This document shows positions 1-10,135 of a stretch of 64,000 bases of DNA, piece by piece. The DNA is from Leptospira gomenensis. GTDB taxonomy: Bacteria > Spirochaetota > Leptospiria > Leptospirales > Leptospiraceae. Position 1 is the first letter of the stretch, and every line of letters begins with the position of its first letter. The notes under the pieces are model-generated. The model did no database searches. It was not told where the DNA came from and saw only the letters and a list, made by a program, of their open reading frames with translations. The stretch covers positions 62,001 through 126,000 of the forward strand of contig NZ_RQFA01000061.1 of NCBI RefSeq assembly GCF_004770155.1. The letters are read 5' to 3'. Both the position numbers and the translations under genes were made by a program.

Positions 1-464
1 GGCAAACGTCTCGGAAGTAAGAAACAAATGAGCGGTCTGCAACCGCATCCTCTGCGCCCTCATCCGAATCTGGGAAGGGGATTCTTCTCCCGAAATATAC
101 AGAACTTTTTTACCGGCCTGTGACAGATAACGTGCAATTTCCAGAACCAACGTTGATTTGCCCACTCCCGGCTCGCCTCCGATCAACGTGAGAGAACCGG
201 GAACCAAACCACCTCCGAGAACGAGATTCAATTCCTTCAAACCGGTATCGATCCGCGAAAAGGATTCTTCTTGCACCCGATCCAAAGGAGTGGGCTCTTT
301 GTAACCTTTTTGTTTTTGGGAATTTCCGTTCGAAGCGGCAAAACGTTCGGAACCGACCTCTTCCACGATCGTATTCCAGTTCCCGCAGGATTCGCATTTA
401 CCGGCCCAACGGGAAAAATCCTGACCGCAGGATTGGCAGACGAACGTTCTGGAAAGTTTTTTCT

Positions 465-468
<4 letters not shown>
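1..468 (-). CDS. radA: DNA repair protein RadA, N-terminal part (runs off the window)
   Basis: RadA is a RecA-like, DnaB-related ATPase that drives branch migration during recombinational repair. The 156 codons seen hold a C4 zinc finger (C11, C14, C25, C28) and a Walker A motif GGEPGVGKS at residues 97-105, followed by LYISGEES, which matches the family. The rest lies beyond base 1. No ATG fits. The frame opens with TTG at 468-466, whose last two bases are shared with the TGA stop of the RNase D gene (TTGA overlap), so the two are probably translationally coupled. Start choice is inferred from that overlap and from the family N-terminus, which begins a few residues before the zinc finger. 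Confidence 0.93.
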
Positions 469-1103
<635 letters not shown>

Positions 1104-1220
1104 AATTTCATAATAATCCGTACCGCGCGGATTCGGGAACTAAAAATACAAAACAGGCCCTCCCGATTTTTAGAAAAGTTCCCTCCGCAAAAATAAAAAC
1201 ATCGTGAACCAAAGAGAAAT

Positions 1221-3161
1221 ATGAGAGCCGTTCTAAATTACAAAATCTACGAGGATTCCTTTACGTCTTACTTTACCGTTTCCGAAAGAGAAACCAAAAC
1301 CCCGAGCGACTGCGGAAACTTTTCGCTCTCTCTGGGAAAGAAGAAAACGGGAAAGAACGAAACATACAAACCGATCTTGGAATGGATCGGAGAACAAAGA
1401 CCCAAGGCGGGAACGGAACTTCTCACTTTGGAAATCGAGTTGCCTCCGCATTCCTTAAACGATCCGAAACTATTCCAACACGGATATCAGTCCTGGAGTC
1501 TTTCCGCAACACATTCACTCAACGGGATCGATCAATCGCCGGGTTTGGATTTTTTACAATATTCTCAGGAGAATGTTTACACGCGTTCTGCGGGAGAAAA
1601 CGGAGATTGGCACAGCGAAGGAATGACCCTATTGATTTCGGACGGAACTTCGCCGCATTACTTCGCGGGCGCGATCGGACCGGGGGAACAAGGGGTAAAG
1701 TTCCGCGTATTGTCTCGGGAAAGAAAGGAACAACTCTCCGCCTCCAAAAAGAAAACCGAATATCCGGAATCCGGCGTATCCCTGATCTACGACTTCTACC
1801 GATATGAGGATTTTCGCGGAAATAAACTTTCGCTGACTCCGATCCTAGTATCCCGATTTACTGCATCGCCCGAAAGTTATCTGAAAAAATACTGGGGAGA
1901 ATTAGGAAAAGCTCATAAAGTAAAACTCTCCACGACGACCGTCCCGACGGGATGGTGTTCCTGGTATCATTACTACACCAAAATATCGGAAAAAATCATC
2001 CTCAAAAATCTGGCCGAGGTAAAGACCAAAAAACTACCGATCCAGTTTTTTCAGATCGACGACGGATATCAGAGGGAAATCGGAGATTGGCTCACGACCA
2101 ACGATAAGTTCCCCGGAGGAATGCGACTTCTCGCGGAGGAAATCCGAAGGGAAAAACTCACACCGGGAATCTGGCTCGCGCCGTTTTTGGTTCGGAAAAA
2201 ATCCGAATTCTTCCAAAAATATCCGGAGGCTGTGTTAAAAGATCGGGACGGAAAACCGGTACCCGCGCTTTGGAACCCTCTCTGGGGAATGGACTACACC
2301 TATTGTATCGACGTAACACATCCTACGTCCAGGGACTTTCTCGAGAAGGTTTTCAAAACCCTCGTAAAAGAATACGGATATCCCTATCTCAAATTGGATT
2401 TTTTATACGCGGGTCTTCTGCCCGGATGGACGTACGATCGGAGCGTCTCGCCTCACAAGCGTTATGCGGATACGATACGATTCATACGGAAGGTAGTGGG
2501 AAAAGACGTCTTCCTTTTGGGATGTGGAGCTCCGATTTATCCGTCGATCGGATTGTTCGACGCGATGCGAATCAGCTGCGACGTGGCGCCGTTTTGGGGA
2601 AGGGAGAAAAAAAGAATATTGGTTCACGACAAACACGCGTTATGTACGGAGCGCGCCCTGATCAACGACGTTACGCGCGCTTCTATGCACAGAAATCTTT
2701 GGTACAACGATCCGGATTGCCTTCTCGTTCGGGAAAGTAAAAACGCAATGAACGCGGAACAGACCAAACTGATGGCCAGCGTAATGGCGGTCAGCGGAGG
2801 AATGATTCTAGTAAGCGACGACCTTTCCCTCATATCCGAAGAACGGTTGGAACTCCTCAAAAAAACGCTCGAACTCGCCGGCAAATGTAAAAACAAAACT
2901 CCTCTCCCCGTGGGAATCGGCGCCGGAATGTTTCCCAACGCACTTTATAACCCGGCAGGCTTTTTAGGAATTTGGAATCCAAGCGAAGAGGAAAATACGA
3001 TCGAAATCCAAACTCCGTTCGTAACGAAGGCCAAACGATTTTCGGATTATTGGACGGGAACGGTTCCGGAATCTTTGGATTATTCTCCGAAAACCGGAAG
3101 CCTGAGAATACGATTGCCCGCATACGGCTCGGTAATATTACAAACCGGAAAAGTTGTTTGA
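1221..3161 (+). CDS. Alpha-galactosidase / melibiase (glycoside hydrolase family 36)
   Basis: A 646-residue GH36 enzyme expected to hydrolyse terminal alpha-galactosides. It has a beta-sandwich N-terminal region (about 1-230), a TIM barrel beginning near GWCSWYHYY, and a C-terminal beta domain. Landmarks are FQIDDGYQ, GIWLAPF, the nucleophile D393 in YLKLDFLYAG, and the acid/base D454 in ISCDVAPFW. There is no signal peptide, so it is cytoplasmic. The ATG at 1221 has AGAG about 5 bases upstream. It stands alone on the plus strand, divergent from RNase D-radA, with no sugar transporter nearby. Family is secure; substrate (raffinose, melibiose or another alpha-galactoside) is not. Confidence 0.88.
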   Translation: MRAVLNYKIYEDSFTSYFTVSERETKTPSDCGNFSLSLGKKKTGKNETYKPILEWIGEQRPKAGTELLTLEIELPPHSLNDPKLFQHGYQSWSLSATHSLNGIDQSPGLDFLQYSQENVYTRSAGENGDWHSEGMTLLISDGTSPHYFAGAIGPGEQGVKFRVLSRERKEQLSASKKKTEYPESGVSLIYDFYRYEDFRGNKLSLTPILVSRFTASPESYLKKYWGELGKAHKVKLSTTTVPTGWCSWYHYYTKISEKIILKNLAEVKTKKLPIQFFQIDDGYQREIGDWLTTNDKFPGGMRLLAEEIRREKLTPGIWLAPFLVRKKSEFFQKYPEAVLKDRDGKPVPALWNPLWGMDYTYCIDVTHPTSRDFLEKVFKTLVKEYGYPYLKLDFLYAGLLPGWTYDRSVSPHKRYADTIRFIRKVVGKDVFLLGCGAPIYPSIGLFDAMRISCDVAPFWGREKKRILVHDKHALCTERALINDVTRASMHRNLWYNDPDCLLVRESKNAMNAEQTKLMASVMAVSGGMILVSDDLSLISEERLELLKKTLELAGKCKNKTPLPVGIGAGMFPNALYNPAGFLGIWNPSEEENTIEIQTPFVTKAKRFSDYWTGTVPESLDYSPKTGSLRIRLPAYGSVILQTGKVV

Positions 3162-3221
3162 CTTGATTTCGATCCGGAATAAACTTCCAACCCGAATCAA
3201 AACAAACGGAGACGTAAGTCG

Positions 3222-3707
3222 ATGAGACGCATTCAAAAACAAATTCTAATTCTCGTAACCGGATTTCTTATCGTGGGACTCAATCACTGTTTCCTGTTCG
3301 AGTCGATTTCGGCGGGAGTCAATTCTCTCAGTAAATCTTCGGATTCTTTGGAAAGTCTTTCCGGTTCGGTAAAATCGATCTCCGGATCGGTAAGTTCCCT
3401 ATTCTCCTCCTCTTCGAGCGACGACGAAAAAAAGGAACGGGCTTATTTCAAAGACGTGCGCGATTTGACCGCGATGCACATGGAAAACGGATTTCAGGAA
3501 ATAGAATTCAAAAACGATTTATCCACGCTGGCGTTGCAAAACGGAATCACGAACTGGAAGGCGATGCGCGTAACGTATCTAGGAATCGGAAGCGGATTAA
3601 AAAAAGCGGGAGTGGACGAAAGTAAATTCACTACGTTCGTAAAACGTCTCGGCGGATCCAGACCGGAAGTGACCGAATCGATCCGCAAAGGATTTTTCCA
3701 ACTCTGA
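3222..3707 (+). CDS. Small putative lipoprotein, unknown function
   Basis: A 161-residue protein with a basic N-terminus, a hydrophobic stretch (ILILVTGFLIVGL) and a possible lipobox LNHC ending at C23, acceptable under the relaxed rules described for spirochaetes. Residues about 30-70 are Ser-rich and repetitive (SLSGSVKSISGSVSSLFSS), followed by an acidic patch and a predicted helical C-terminal domain. GGAG lies about 9 bases before the ATG. Its TGA overlaps the likely CTG start of the DUF4105 gene, so the two form a coupled pair. I do not recognise the family. Confidence 0.75.
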   Translation: MRRIQKQILILVTGFLIVGLNHCFLFESISAGVNSLSKSSDSLESLSGSVKSISGSVSSLFSSSSSDDEKKERAYFKDVRDLTAMHMENGFQEIEFKNDLSTLALQNGITNWKAMRVTYLGIGSGLKKAGVDESKFTTFVKRLGGSRPEVTESIRKGFFQL

Positions 3708-5545
3708 TTTATTTCCTACTCTTCTGGATCACGACCCTGTTCTTCCCGACCGGGTCGTATTCCTCTCCCGCCACGGCGGATTTCATCTACGTGGATTCCA
3801 ATACGGGACAATCCAGCGGAGGACATACCGGAATCCGGATCGGGAACAAAGTCTACCACTATCAATATTTTCCGGACGACGTATTTCATCTCGTACGGGA
3901 ATCCTACGACGACTTCGCCTTCAACTACAACGTGTTATCCAATCGAACGAGCGTATTGACACGACTCAAACTGACTTCGAAAGAAATTTCCGTTTTGGAG
4001 TCGGAGCTCAATCGATTGTATCTCGTACAATTTCGTCATCTGCAGAATTGGGAGTTCCTCAAAAGGGAAACCAAACTTCTCGAGGAATTGAACTCGCCGG
4101 AAAAAAAGATCGGACTCCGCGCGACTGCCTATTTCGAAGCGAACAAAACCTCTCCGATTTCAGGAAATTTAAAATCGGAACTGGCTCGTTCTTTAGGAAA
4201 GGGTTATATGGAAAAACTGGAATCGGAATTGAACGAAAGCCTGTTAACCGAAAACAACCTACTCGATAGAATGGAATTCTCCCCTTTGCCCGAAACGATA
4301 CGAAAAGACCGGTTTCCGTTTTTAAAACCGGGAACATTCCTTCCGCTTCGGGACTCGCTCGAAGGGATTTTATTCTGCAAAATCCTCAGAGAAGAATGGG
4401 GACTCGACAATACTTTCATAATTTCGAATATACAAGAATCATTAAGCTCCAAAGAGGAGGAACTTTTCCGGGATTTTTTCCGGGCACAAACCGGACAACT
4501 TATCGGCATACTTTCCGAGCGGGATCCCGGCTGGGCCTACGCCGCGTTAGTCGTATTGGGAAGATTACACGCCATCGAGGAAAGCCTACGTATCGGATCT
4601 CCCGTGTTCTTATCCAGCTTTCCGGAGGACGCACCGATCGTTTTCAAAAAAAACGAAGACGATGAAAACAACCTAAACCGTCTTTCCGAGGAAAGTTGGG
4701 CCGTCGTGTCCTTGGCTCGAAAAAAAATTTCCTCCCTGGAGGAACTTTCGGAGAAGGAATATCAGATCTGGGAGGACGCGACCAACCGCGCTTTCGAACT
4801 CGAAACTGGAATCGGAACCGCGATCCCCGTGCGCGTCGCGGTCGGGAAGCTGGTTCCGCAACGGGAAAAAAAATTCCTGATCCCCATGTATTTTCCGGAC
4901 GAGGGAACGATCGCCTTACGCCTGGAACTCTCCAAAAAAAGAGAACAAGAATATCATAAAATTCTAAAAAACTTATATCCGTTCCATCTTCTGTACGAAA
5001 ACTGTACGACGGAAATACTCAAAAACGTACAGGACTCATTCGACCGCGGGGAAATCCCCTTTCCGGGAGAAAGGATCGATTTCCCCTTTTCCCTCTCTCT
5101 GATACCGTTTTACGCCTCTTACGCGGTGACCAAAAAATGGAACAACGAAGGCGAAACGACGGCGCTTTCCTTTCGTAAAAAAAAGCTCTCGGAACTAAAA
5201 CGAAAAGATCCCGGGTTTTGGACTTCGCTCCGGGAAATTTCTCCCCTCACTTCCTCTTTTTACAAAAAAAACCGCGAAGATCATTTTTTTCCGTTATATA
5301 CGGACGACGTATTCTGGCTGAGACCGGTTTACGGAACGATCAACTTAGGCGCGGGTATAGGCGCGACCGCGATCGGAATTTTTTCGGCGCCTTTGGACCG
5401 CGGAGAAAAGTTTCAAAAAGGATTTCAGTCGGCCTTTTTCAGCCTACCCGAATTAGTTTTTTTTAATATACGAAAAGGGACGTTTCCCTACGTTTCCGTT
5501 TTGGATCTTCCCGAGGAATTGTTCCTTTTCCGGGACGAAGAATAA
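3704..5545 (+). CDS. DUF4105 family exported protein with non-canonical start (CTG or ATT)
   Basis: About 613 residues. The first ordinary start codon, GTG at 3791, lies inside the mature domain and would remove an obvious signal peptide. The open frame upstream reads IYFLLFWITTLFFP then SPATA before DFIYVDSNTG, a typical type I signal with an ATA cleavage site. This frame runs back to a stop at 3623 with no ATG, GTG or TTG. I therefore place the start at CTG 3704, which shares bases with the upstream TGA; ATT 3707 is the alternative. AAAGGA lies 11 bases before the CTG. DUF4105 landmarks are H41 (SGGHTGI) and C434 (YENCTTEI), His before Cys as in permuted papain-like folds. DUF4105 members of Bacteroidota have been reported as lipoprotein N-acyltransferases (Lnb); a similar role here is inference only. 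Confidence 0.8.
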   Translation: MIYFLLFWITTLFFPTGSYSSPATADFIYVDSNTGQSSGGHTGIRIGNKVYHYQYFPDDVFHLVRESYDDFAFNYNVLSNRTSVLTRLKLTSKEISVLESELNRLYLVQFRHLQNWEFLKRETKLLEELNSPEKKIGLRATAYFEANKTSPISGNLKSELARSLGKGYMEKLESELNESLLTENNLLDRMEFSPLPETIRKDRFPFLKPGTFLPLRDSLEGILFCKILREEWGLDNTFIISNIQESLSSKEEELFRDFFRAQTGQLIGILSERDPGWAYAALVVLGRLHAIEESLRIGSPVFLSSFPEDAPIVFKKNEDDENNLNRLSEESWAVVSLARKKISSLEELSEKEYQIWEDATNRAFELETGIGTAIPVRVAVGKLVPQREKKFLIPMYFPDEGTIALRLELSKKREQEYHKILKNLYPFHLLYENCTTEILKNVQDSFDRGEIPFPGERIDFPFSLSLIPFYASYAVTKKWNNEGETTALSFRKKKLSELKRKDPGFWTSLREISPLTSSFYKKNREDHFFPLYTDDVFWLRPVYGTINLGAGIGATAIGIFSAPLDRGEKFQKGFQSAFFSLPELVFFNIRKGTFPYVSVLDLPEELFLFRDEE

Positions 5546-5632
5546 AAAGACCCGCCGCAAAACGCGGACTGCAAAAAATCCACGTTAGGCGGAATTTCAC
5601 GACTACCGACTCGGCGATCGTGTTAGTTTCGT

Positions 5633-6742
5633 TCAACGGATCTGTAGAAGAATATAGGAGGCGTCGTCCCTGTATTCCCTGGAAGGGATAGCGGAACGGA
5701 TATACTGATCCAAGGATGCCTTCATTTCGTCGATCGGATCGGGACCCTCTTTGTGGATCCGGTTCAGATCCTCTATGAGTGGATGATTGAGGTTGTTTAT
5801 GATCCCGTCCGAGAACAAAAAGACAACGTCCCCGGGTTTTACGGAAACCTCGTGTCCCGGAAATTCTACGTCCTCCAAAATCCCCATAAGCTGCCCCGAC
5901 TTCTCCTTCAAAAAGGAAAAACCGTCGTCATGAAAGACCACCGGAAACGGATGACCGCCGCGTGCGTACACGAGTTTGTTTTTTTCCGGAAATAAAACTA
6001 CACAAGCCGCCGTCATACTGTGTGTTCCGATGCCGAGACAAAGCTCCTGATTCATCCGTTTGAGGATATCCGAAGGGTGGTCGGTATTTTTGAATTCCTC
6101 TCTGGCCAGCGCGGTCATCAAAAGGGCGATCAATCCGGAGGTCACACCATGATCCTCCACATCGCCTAACAAAAGTAAGATGGAACGTTCCTTTTTGATA
6201 AGCACGTTGAAATCTCCGCTTACAAAAGAAACCGGTGTGACGTCCGCGGCTAACTTATACGGCGAAAGATCCGGAATCGAAAATATTTTTCCCTGCAGTC
6301 GGGACGCGAGTCGAAGGTCGCGCATGATCACTTCTTCCCTAAGATCTTTTTCCTTGAGAATCGAATAATAATCGTGGGCCCTTTGGATCGCGATCTGGAC
6401 AGTCTGGATCGAAAAAGGTTTGAGCAGGAAGTCGCTTGCCTTATGAGTCAAGGAAGTGACCACGCTGTTGATGTCCCGTTCCCCGGTCATCATGATCACT
6501 TGGGTTTTTGATTCCAAATTCTTAAAATAAGGAAGAATATCCAAACCGCTCATACCGGGCATATGAATATCCAGAAATACGATCGGGTTGAGTTCTTTTT
6601 CGAAATACTGTTTTCCCTGTTCTACGGAATCGAAAAAAACGCTTTGATAACCGAGTTTGGATAGGATCAGCTCGAGTGTCTCTCCGACGTCCCGATCGTC
6701 GTCCAAAATGATGATCTCCGGTCTGAGCAAAAATGCCGACAT
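5633..6742 (-). CDS. Response regulator fused to SpoIIE/RsbU-type PP2C serine phosphatase
   Basis: A 369-residue two-domain protein. Residues 8-125 are a receiver domain with acidic pocket D14/D15/D16, phosphoacceptor D58 (VFLDIHMPG), T86 and K108 (FLLKPF). After a helical linker, residues about 155-369 form a PPM/SpoIIE phosphatase with D177 (SGDFNV), D194 and G199 (LLGDVEDHG) and a late Asp in FLFSDGI. Such proteins dephosphorylate anti-anti-sigma factors in partner-switching pathways when their receiver is phosphorylated. No kinase or STAS partner is adjacent. It is the last gene of a three-gene minus-strand operon and starts one base after the stop of the gene before it. Confidence 0.9.
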   Translation of the reverse strand: MSAFLLRPEIIILDDDRDVGETLELILSKLGYQSVFFDSVEQGKQYFEKELNPIVFLDIHMPGMSGLDILPYFKNLESKTQVIMMTGERDINSVVTSLTHKASDFLLKPFSIQTVQIAIQRAHDYYSILKEKDLREEVIMRDLRLASRLQGKIFSIPDLSPYKLAADVTPVSFVSGDFNVLIKKERSILLLLGDVEDHGVTSGLIALLMTALAREEFKNTDHPSDILKRMNQELCLGIGTHSMTAACVVLFPEKNKLVYARGGHPFPVVFHDDGFSFLKEKSGQLMGILEDVEFPGHEVSVKPGDVVFLFSDGIINNLNHPLIEDLNRIHKEGPDPIDEMKASLDQYIRSAIPSREYRDDASYILLQIR

Positions 6743-6743
6743 A

Positions 6744-7565
6744 TTAAAATTTCCTAATATAACGGGTTCCTGAAACGATCTTTTTCACTTTTTTGTAATA
6801 TTCCTCGTCGAAAAGAGCGGACTCGAGATAGGAACTGATACAAGAAACCATTTCTCCGTATTTCCACGAGTAAACTTCTCCAGTTTCCCCGTTTACTATC
6901 TTTTCTCCGTGGATATGATCGCTCAATTCCCTGAGATTGTTTCTGCTGAATGACTGAAGGATTGCCCGAAACTTCCCTTCCTTTTCCGGATCCACGAATT
7001 GGAACGATTTATGAAAAAGCACAGCGTCGTGAAAGTATTCGGGAATGTTAAACGCTCCGTAGGCGCCCATCTTAGTGGCAAGAACCCTGATAAAACCGGT
7101 GATCTCGTTCATCACGCTCAACCCGGGATATTCCTGTCCTTGGTGGAGTTTTTTTTTGGTCTTTAGATTTTTCATCTTTAGATTTTGGGTCAAGAGCCAG
7201 TCAATATAAACGAGCTTATAGGATTGATCCAGCTTTTTAAACTGAAAGTCGGAAAATTTTAACCGCATATGGACTAATACACCGCCCGAAGGATCCTTGA
7301 TATAAATCCGGTTGTCCATATCCGAAATTCCGTCCAAACTCACCTCGAACTCGACGTAACCTCTCGCCTTGAGAATCCGGAACATACCCGCCTCTTCCAT
7401 CATAGCGTTGACTTCTTCGATGGAAAAACGGTTGAAGAGGCTATTTTCGATCCCGAGGGAAGTTTGAAACTCCCGGGAAATGTCGATCATTCCCAAATCC
7501 TGGCCGTCCAAAAATCCGGGATTACCTTTCTTCTTATCCGAATCTGAAAAAATGTTCATACTCAA
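6744..7565 (-). CDS. Conserved protein of unknown function, between deacetylase and PP2C genes
   Basis: A 273-residue soluble protein without signal peptide or membrane span. Distinct segments are an N-terminal alpha/beta region (FEVSLDG, YIKDPSGGVLVHMRL), YIDWLLTQN near residue 120, a Lys-rich loop, a GQEYPGL stretch, then a helical part with PEYFHDAV and FQFVDPEKEGKF. I cannot name a family with certainty. The arrangement faintly recalls GNAT-like proteins encoded beside bacterial HDAC-family genes, which would suit the context, but this is an impression from memory. ATG overlaps the stop of the deacetylase gene (ATGA), so the two are co-translated. Confidence 0.8.
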   Translation of the reverse strand: MSMNIFSDSDKKKGNPGFLDGQDLGMIDISREFQTSLGIENSLFNRFSIEEVNAMMEEAGMFRILKARGYVEFEVSLDGISDMDNRIYIKDPSGGVLVHMRLKFSDFQFKKLDQSYKLVYIDWLLTQNLKMKNLKTKKKLHQGQEYPGLSVMNEITGFIRVLATKMGAYGAFNIPEYFHDAVLFHKSFQFVDPEKEGKFRAILQSFSRNNLRELSDHIHGEKIVNGETGEVYSWKYGEMVSCISSYLESALFDEEYYKKVKKIVSGTRYIRKF

Positions 7566-8467
7566 TCAGCCGCAAATATTTTGATCGTATTGTAATGAAT
7601 CGTGACCGTATCGTGAAAATCCTTCGCATAACCTCCGGCCGGAAGAATCACCGCCCGTGCGTTCGTTTTTAATGCGAAATCACGGATCGCCTTATCGCGT
7701 TTCCTCAAACCCTGAAAGGTAAGTTTCAAATCTCCGAGTGAATCTCCTTCGAACGGATCCGCTCCAGCGATATAAACGATTAGATCGGGTCGAAACGAGG
7801 AGACGATCCTCTCGAGAGAATTCTCCAAAAGTTGTAGGTAGGTTTGATCGTCCGTACCTTCCTCCAAAGGAACGTCCATTCCCGAGGTTTCCTTTTTCGG
7901 ATATAAATTCTCCTGGTGCATGGAGAACGTGAATACGTTCGGATCGTTTTGAAACACGACGGAATTTCCGTTTCCCTGATGTAAGTCCAAATCGACGAAC
8001 AATATCTTTTTTCCGGGATTCCGTAGTTGATACAGTTTTACCGCGATCGCGGCATCGTTGAGATAACAAAAACCTTCGGCTCGGTCCGGCATACTGTGGT
8101 GAAAACCACCTCCGATATGATACACGAATCGATACTTCTCGGTGAGTTCCGTCGCCAAAATCGTTCCTCCGACCGCCAAAACGAAACTCTGTACGATCTG
8201 CTTCGTCAGCGGAAGTTCGGAATACTGCGTTCTTTCGGTCAATTTGAGTCCGAAAAAATCCCGCAGAAATTCTTCTGTATGCACCAGAGCCAGATCTTTT
8301 TCCCGAGCGGACTCGGGTTTATAAATATAAAGAGACGCAAGTTTCGGATCTTGTTTTACAAGATTGTACACCATCTGATATTTCCTCGCAGGAAATACGT
8401 GAGGCCCCAAATCCATGTTATAATCTGGGTGATAAACCAAACCGATTCGTTCTAACTGCTTCTCCAA
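7562..8467 (-). CDS. Histone deacetylase superfamily (AcuC-like) amidohydrolase
   Basis: A 301-residue zinc-dependent deacetylase of the arginase/HDAC fold. Active-site signatures are the His dyad H123-H124 (GGGFHHSM), metal ligands D161 and H163 (FVDLDLHQGNG) and D237 (AGADPFEGD), and a C-terminal LPAGGY with the Tyr that polarises the substrate carbonyl. Bacterial members act on acetylated proteins, polyamines or acetoin-related substrates; the target here is unknown. The only in-frame start near the N-terminus is TTG at 8467, because a TAG lies a few codons upstream, and its ribosome binding site is weak. It is first in the operon with the unknown protein and the PP2C phosphatase. Confidence 0.88.
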   Translation of the reverse strand: MEKQLERIGLVYHPDYNMDLGPHVFPARKYQMVYNLVKQDPKLASLYIYKPESAREKDLALVHTEEFLRDFFGLKLTERTQYSELPLTKQIVQSFVLAVGGTILATELTEKYRFVYHIGGGFHHSMPDRAEGFCYLNDAAIAVKLYQLRNPGKKILFVDLDLHQGNGNSVVFQNDPNVFTFSMHQENLYPKKETSGMDVPLEEGTDDQTYLQLLENSLERIVSSFRPDLIVYIAGADPFEGDSLGDLKLTFQGLRKRDKAIRDFALKTNARAVILPAGGYAKDFHDTVTIHYNTIKIFAAD

Positions 8468-8569
8468 GGAGGGGACGCCTTTTTTTGGTTCATTCTATTT
8501 TCCCGTTTCCGTTCGTAAAGAGGAAATATTCGCTGGAACCGTGAAGGGATGTATCTACAATAGCCAGCC

Positions 8570-9997
8570 ATGAAAATTCCAAACGGGAAAAAAACCAAAA
8601 TCGTATGTACCATCGGTCCTGCCTCCTCTTCCGAAGAGACGATTCTTTCGATCCTAAAATCCGGAATGGACATCGCTCGGATGAATTTTTCCCACGGTTC
8701 GCACGAATCGCACAAACGAGTCTACGATACTCTTCGCAAATGCGAACAGATCTCCGGTTCTCCTCTGGGAATTATGGCGGACCTGCAAGGACCGAAGATT
8801 CGCACCGGAAAACTGAAACTCAATTCGATCCTGCTGCATAAGGACCAGGAAATAGAAATCGTTCCCGACGCGGAATTCCAAGGAGACGAACACAAAATCG
8901 GTTGTACCTACCCCAATCTGATCCAAGACATTCAGGTCGGAGATCGGATTTTGATCGACGATGGAAAACTCGTTCTTCGTGTACTTTCCAAAACGGAACA
9001 ATCCGCGATTCTTAAAGTAAACGTAGGGGGAATTCTCTGGAGTAACAAAGGGATCAATCTCCCGGGAACTCCGATTTCCGCTCCAGCGCTTTCGGAAAAG
9101 GACAAAGAGGATCTGAAATTCGCATTGTCTTTGGGAGTGGATTATATCGCTCTCAGTTTCGTACGATCCGCTGCCGATTTGGAACTCGCAAGAACTATGT
9201 TACAGGGAAGCGAGACCGGTCTGATCGCGAAAATCGAAAGACCCGAAGCCCTAGACAACATAGAATCCATCATCGAACGCGCGGACGGAATCATGATCGC
9301 AAGAGGCGACTTGGGCGTAGAAATCGAAACCGAAAAGGTTCCGATTTTGCAGAAGGAACTCATCTATAAACTCAACCAAGCCGGGAAACCGGTCATCACC
9401 GCGACGCAGATGCTCGAATCGATGATCGAAAATCCTCGACCGACCCGGGCGGAGGCGAGCGACGTCGCCAACGCGGTGATGGACGGAACCGACGCGGTGA
9501 TGTTGTCTGCGGAATCCGCGAGCGGTCATTATCCCGTGGAATCCGTGGAGATCATGTCCCGCATCATTCAAGAAACGGAAAGTATCGATCATATCTACGA
9601 AATCCACTGGAACGTAAAAAAAACGTTTTTAGAATCGGAACGTACCGCACTCGGACACGCGGCACGCGAAATCGCGCACGAGATCAACGCCAAAGCCATC
9701 GTTAACTTTACGAGGAGCGGTTACTCTTCGCTGATCACTTCCGAAATGCGCCCCAAGGTTCCGATTTATTCCTTCACTCCGTTTATGGCTACCGCAAGAA
9801 AAATGAAACTCTATCGCGGAGTGGTCCCGTTTGTGATGCCTTTTTTTACGAGATTGGAGGATATGCTCGCCCATATGAATCAAAAACTCAAAGAGGATGA
9901 ACTCCTCTATCCCGGAGACAAGCTGGTGATTTTGTCCGGAGCGCCGGGAGCAAACGTTCGAAGCGTGGATTTTTTACAAATCTACAGGATCCACTGA
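8570..9997 (+). CDS. pyk: Pyruvate kinase
   Basis: A 475-residue glycolytic enzyme converting phosphoenolpyruvate and ADP to pyruvate and ATP. All hallmarks are present: TKIVCTIGPAS at the N-terminus, MNFSHG, the catalytic Lys in GLIAKIERPEAL, the Mg-binding MIARGDLGVE, and TATQMLESM, followed by an allosteric C-terminal domain ending near VILSGAPG. Length is normal for the bacterial enzyme. It is transcribed divergently from the deacetylase operon. A weak hairpin (ACGGA/TCCGT) begins at the stop codon. Confidence 0.97.
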   Translation: MKIPNGKKTKIVCTIGPASSSEETILSILKSGMDIARMNFSHGSHESHKRVYDTLRKCEQISGSPLGIMADLQGPKIRTGKLKLNSILLHKDQEIEIVPDAEFQGDEHKIGCTYPNLIQDIQVGDRILIDDGKLVLRVLSKTEQSAILKVNVGGILWSNKGINLPGTPISAPALSEKDKEDLKFALSLGVDYIALSFVRSAADLELARTMLQGSETGLIAKIERPEALDNIESIIERADGIMIARGDLGVEIETEKVPILQKELIYKLNQAGKPVITATQMLESMIENPRPTRAEASDVANAVMDGTDAVMLSAESASGHYPVESVEIMSRIIQETESIDHIYEIHWNVKKTFLESERTALGHAAREIAHEINAKAIVNFTRSGYSSLITSEMRPKVPIYSFTPFMATARKMKLYRGVVPFVMPFFTRLEDMLAHMNQKLKEDELLYPGDKLVILSGAPGANVRSVDFLQIYRIH

Positions 9998-10020
9998 CGG
10001 AAAAAAGATCCGTTCCTTTT
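9997..10020 (+). terminator. Weak hairpin after pyk
   Basis: ACGGA (9997-10001) pairs with TCCGT (10009-10013) and is followed by TCCTTTTG. The stem is only 5 bp, so this is a weak candidate terminator for pyk. Confidence 0.35.
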
Positions 10021-10135
10021 GTAATATGAAATATTTATTTTATTCTAATATTCAAGCTCAGCTTAGATAGGGAATAGAATTCAGATTCTTTTTTCTAAAA
10101 TTCAGTCTCGATTCTCCTGTGATATTTTTTTAATG

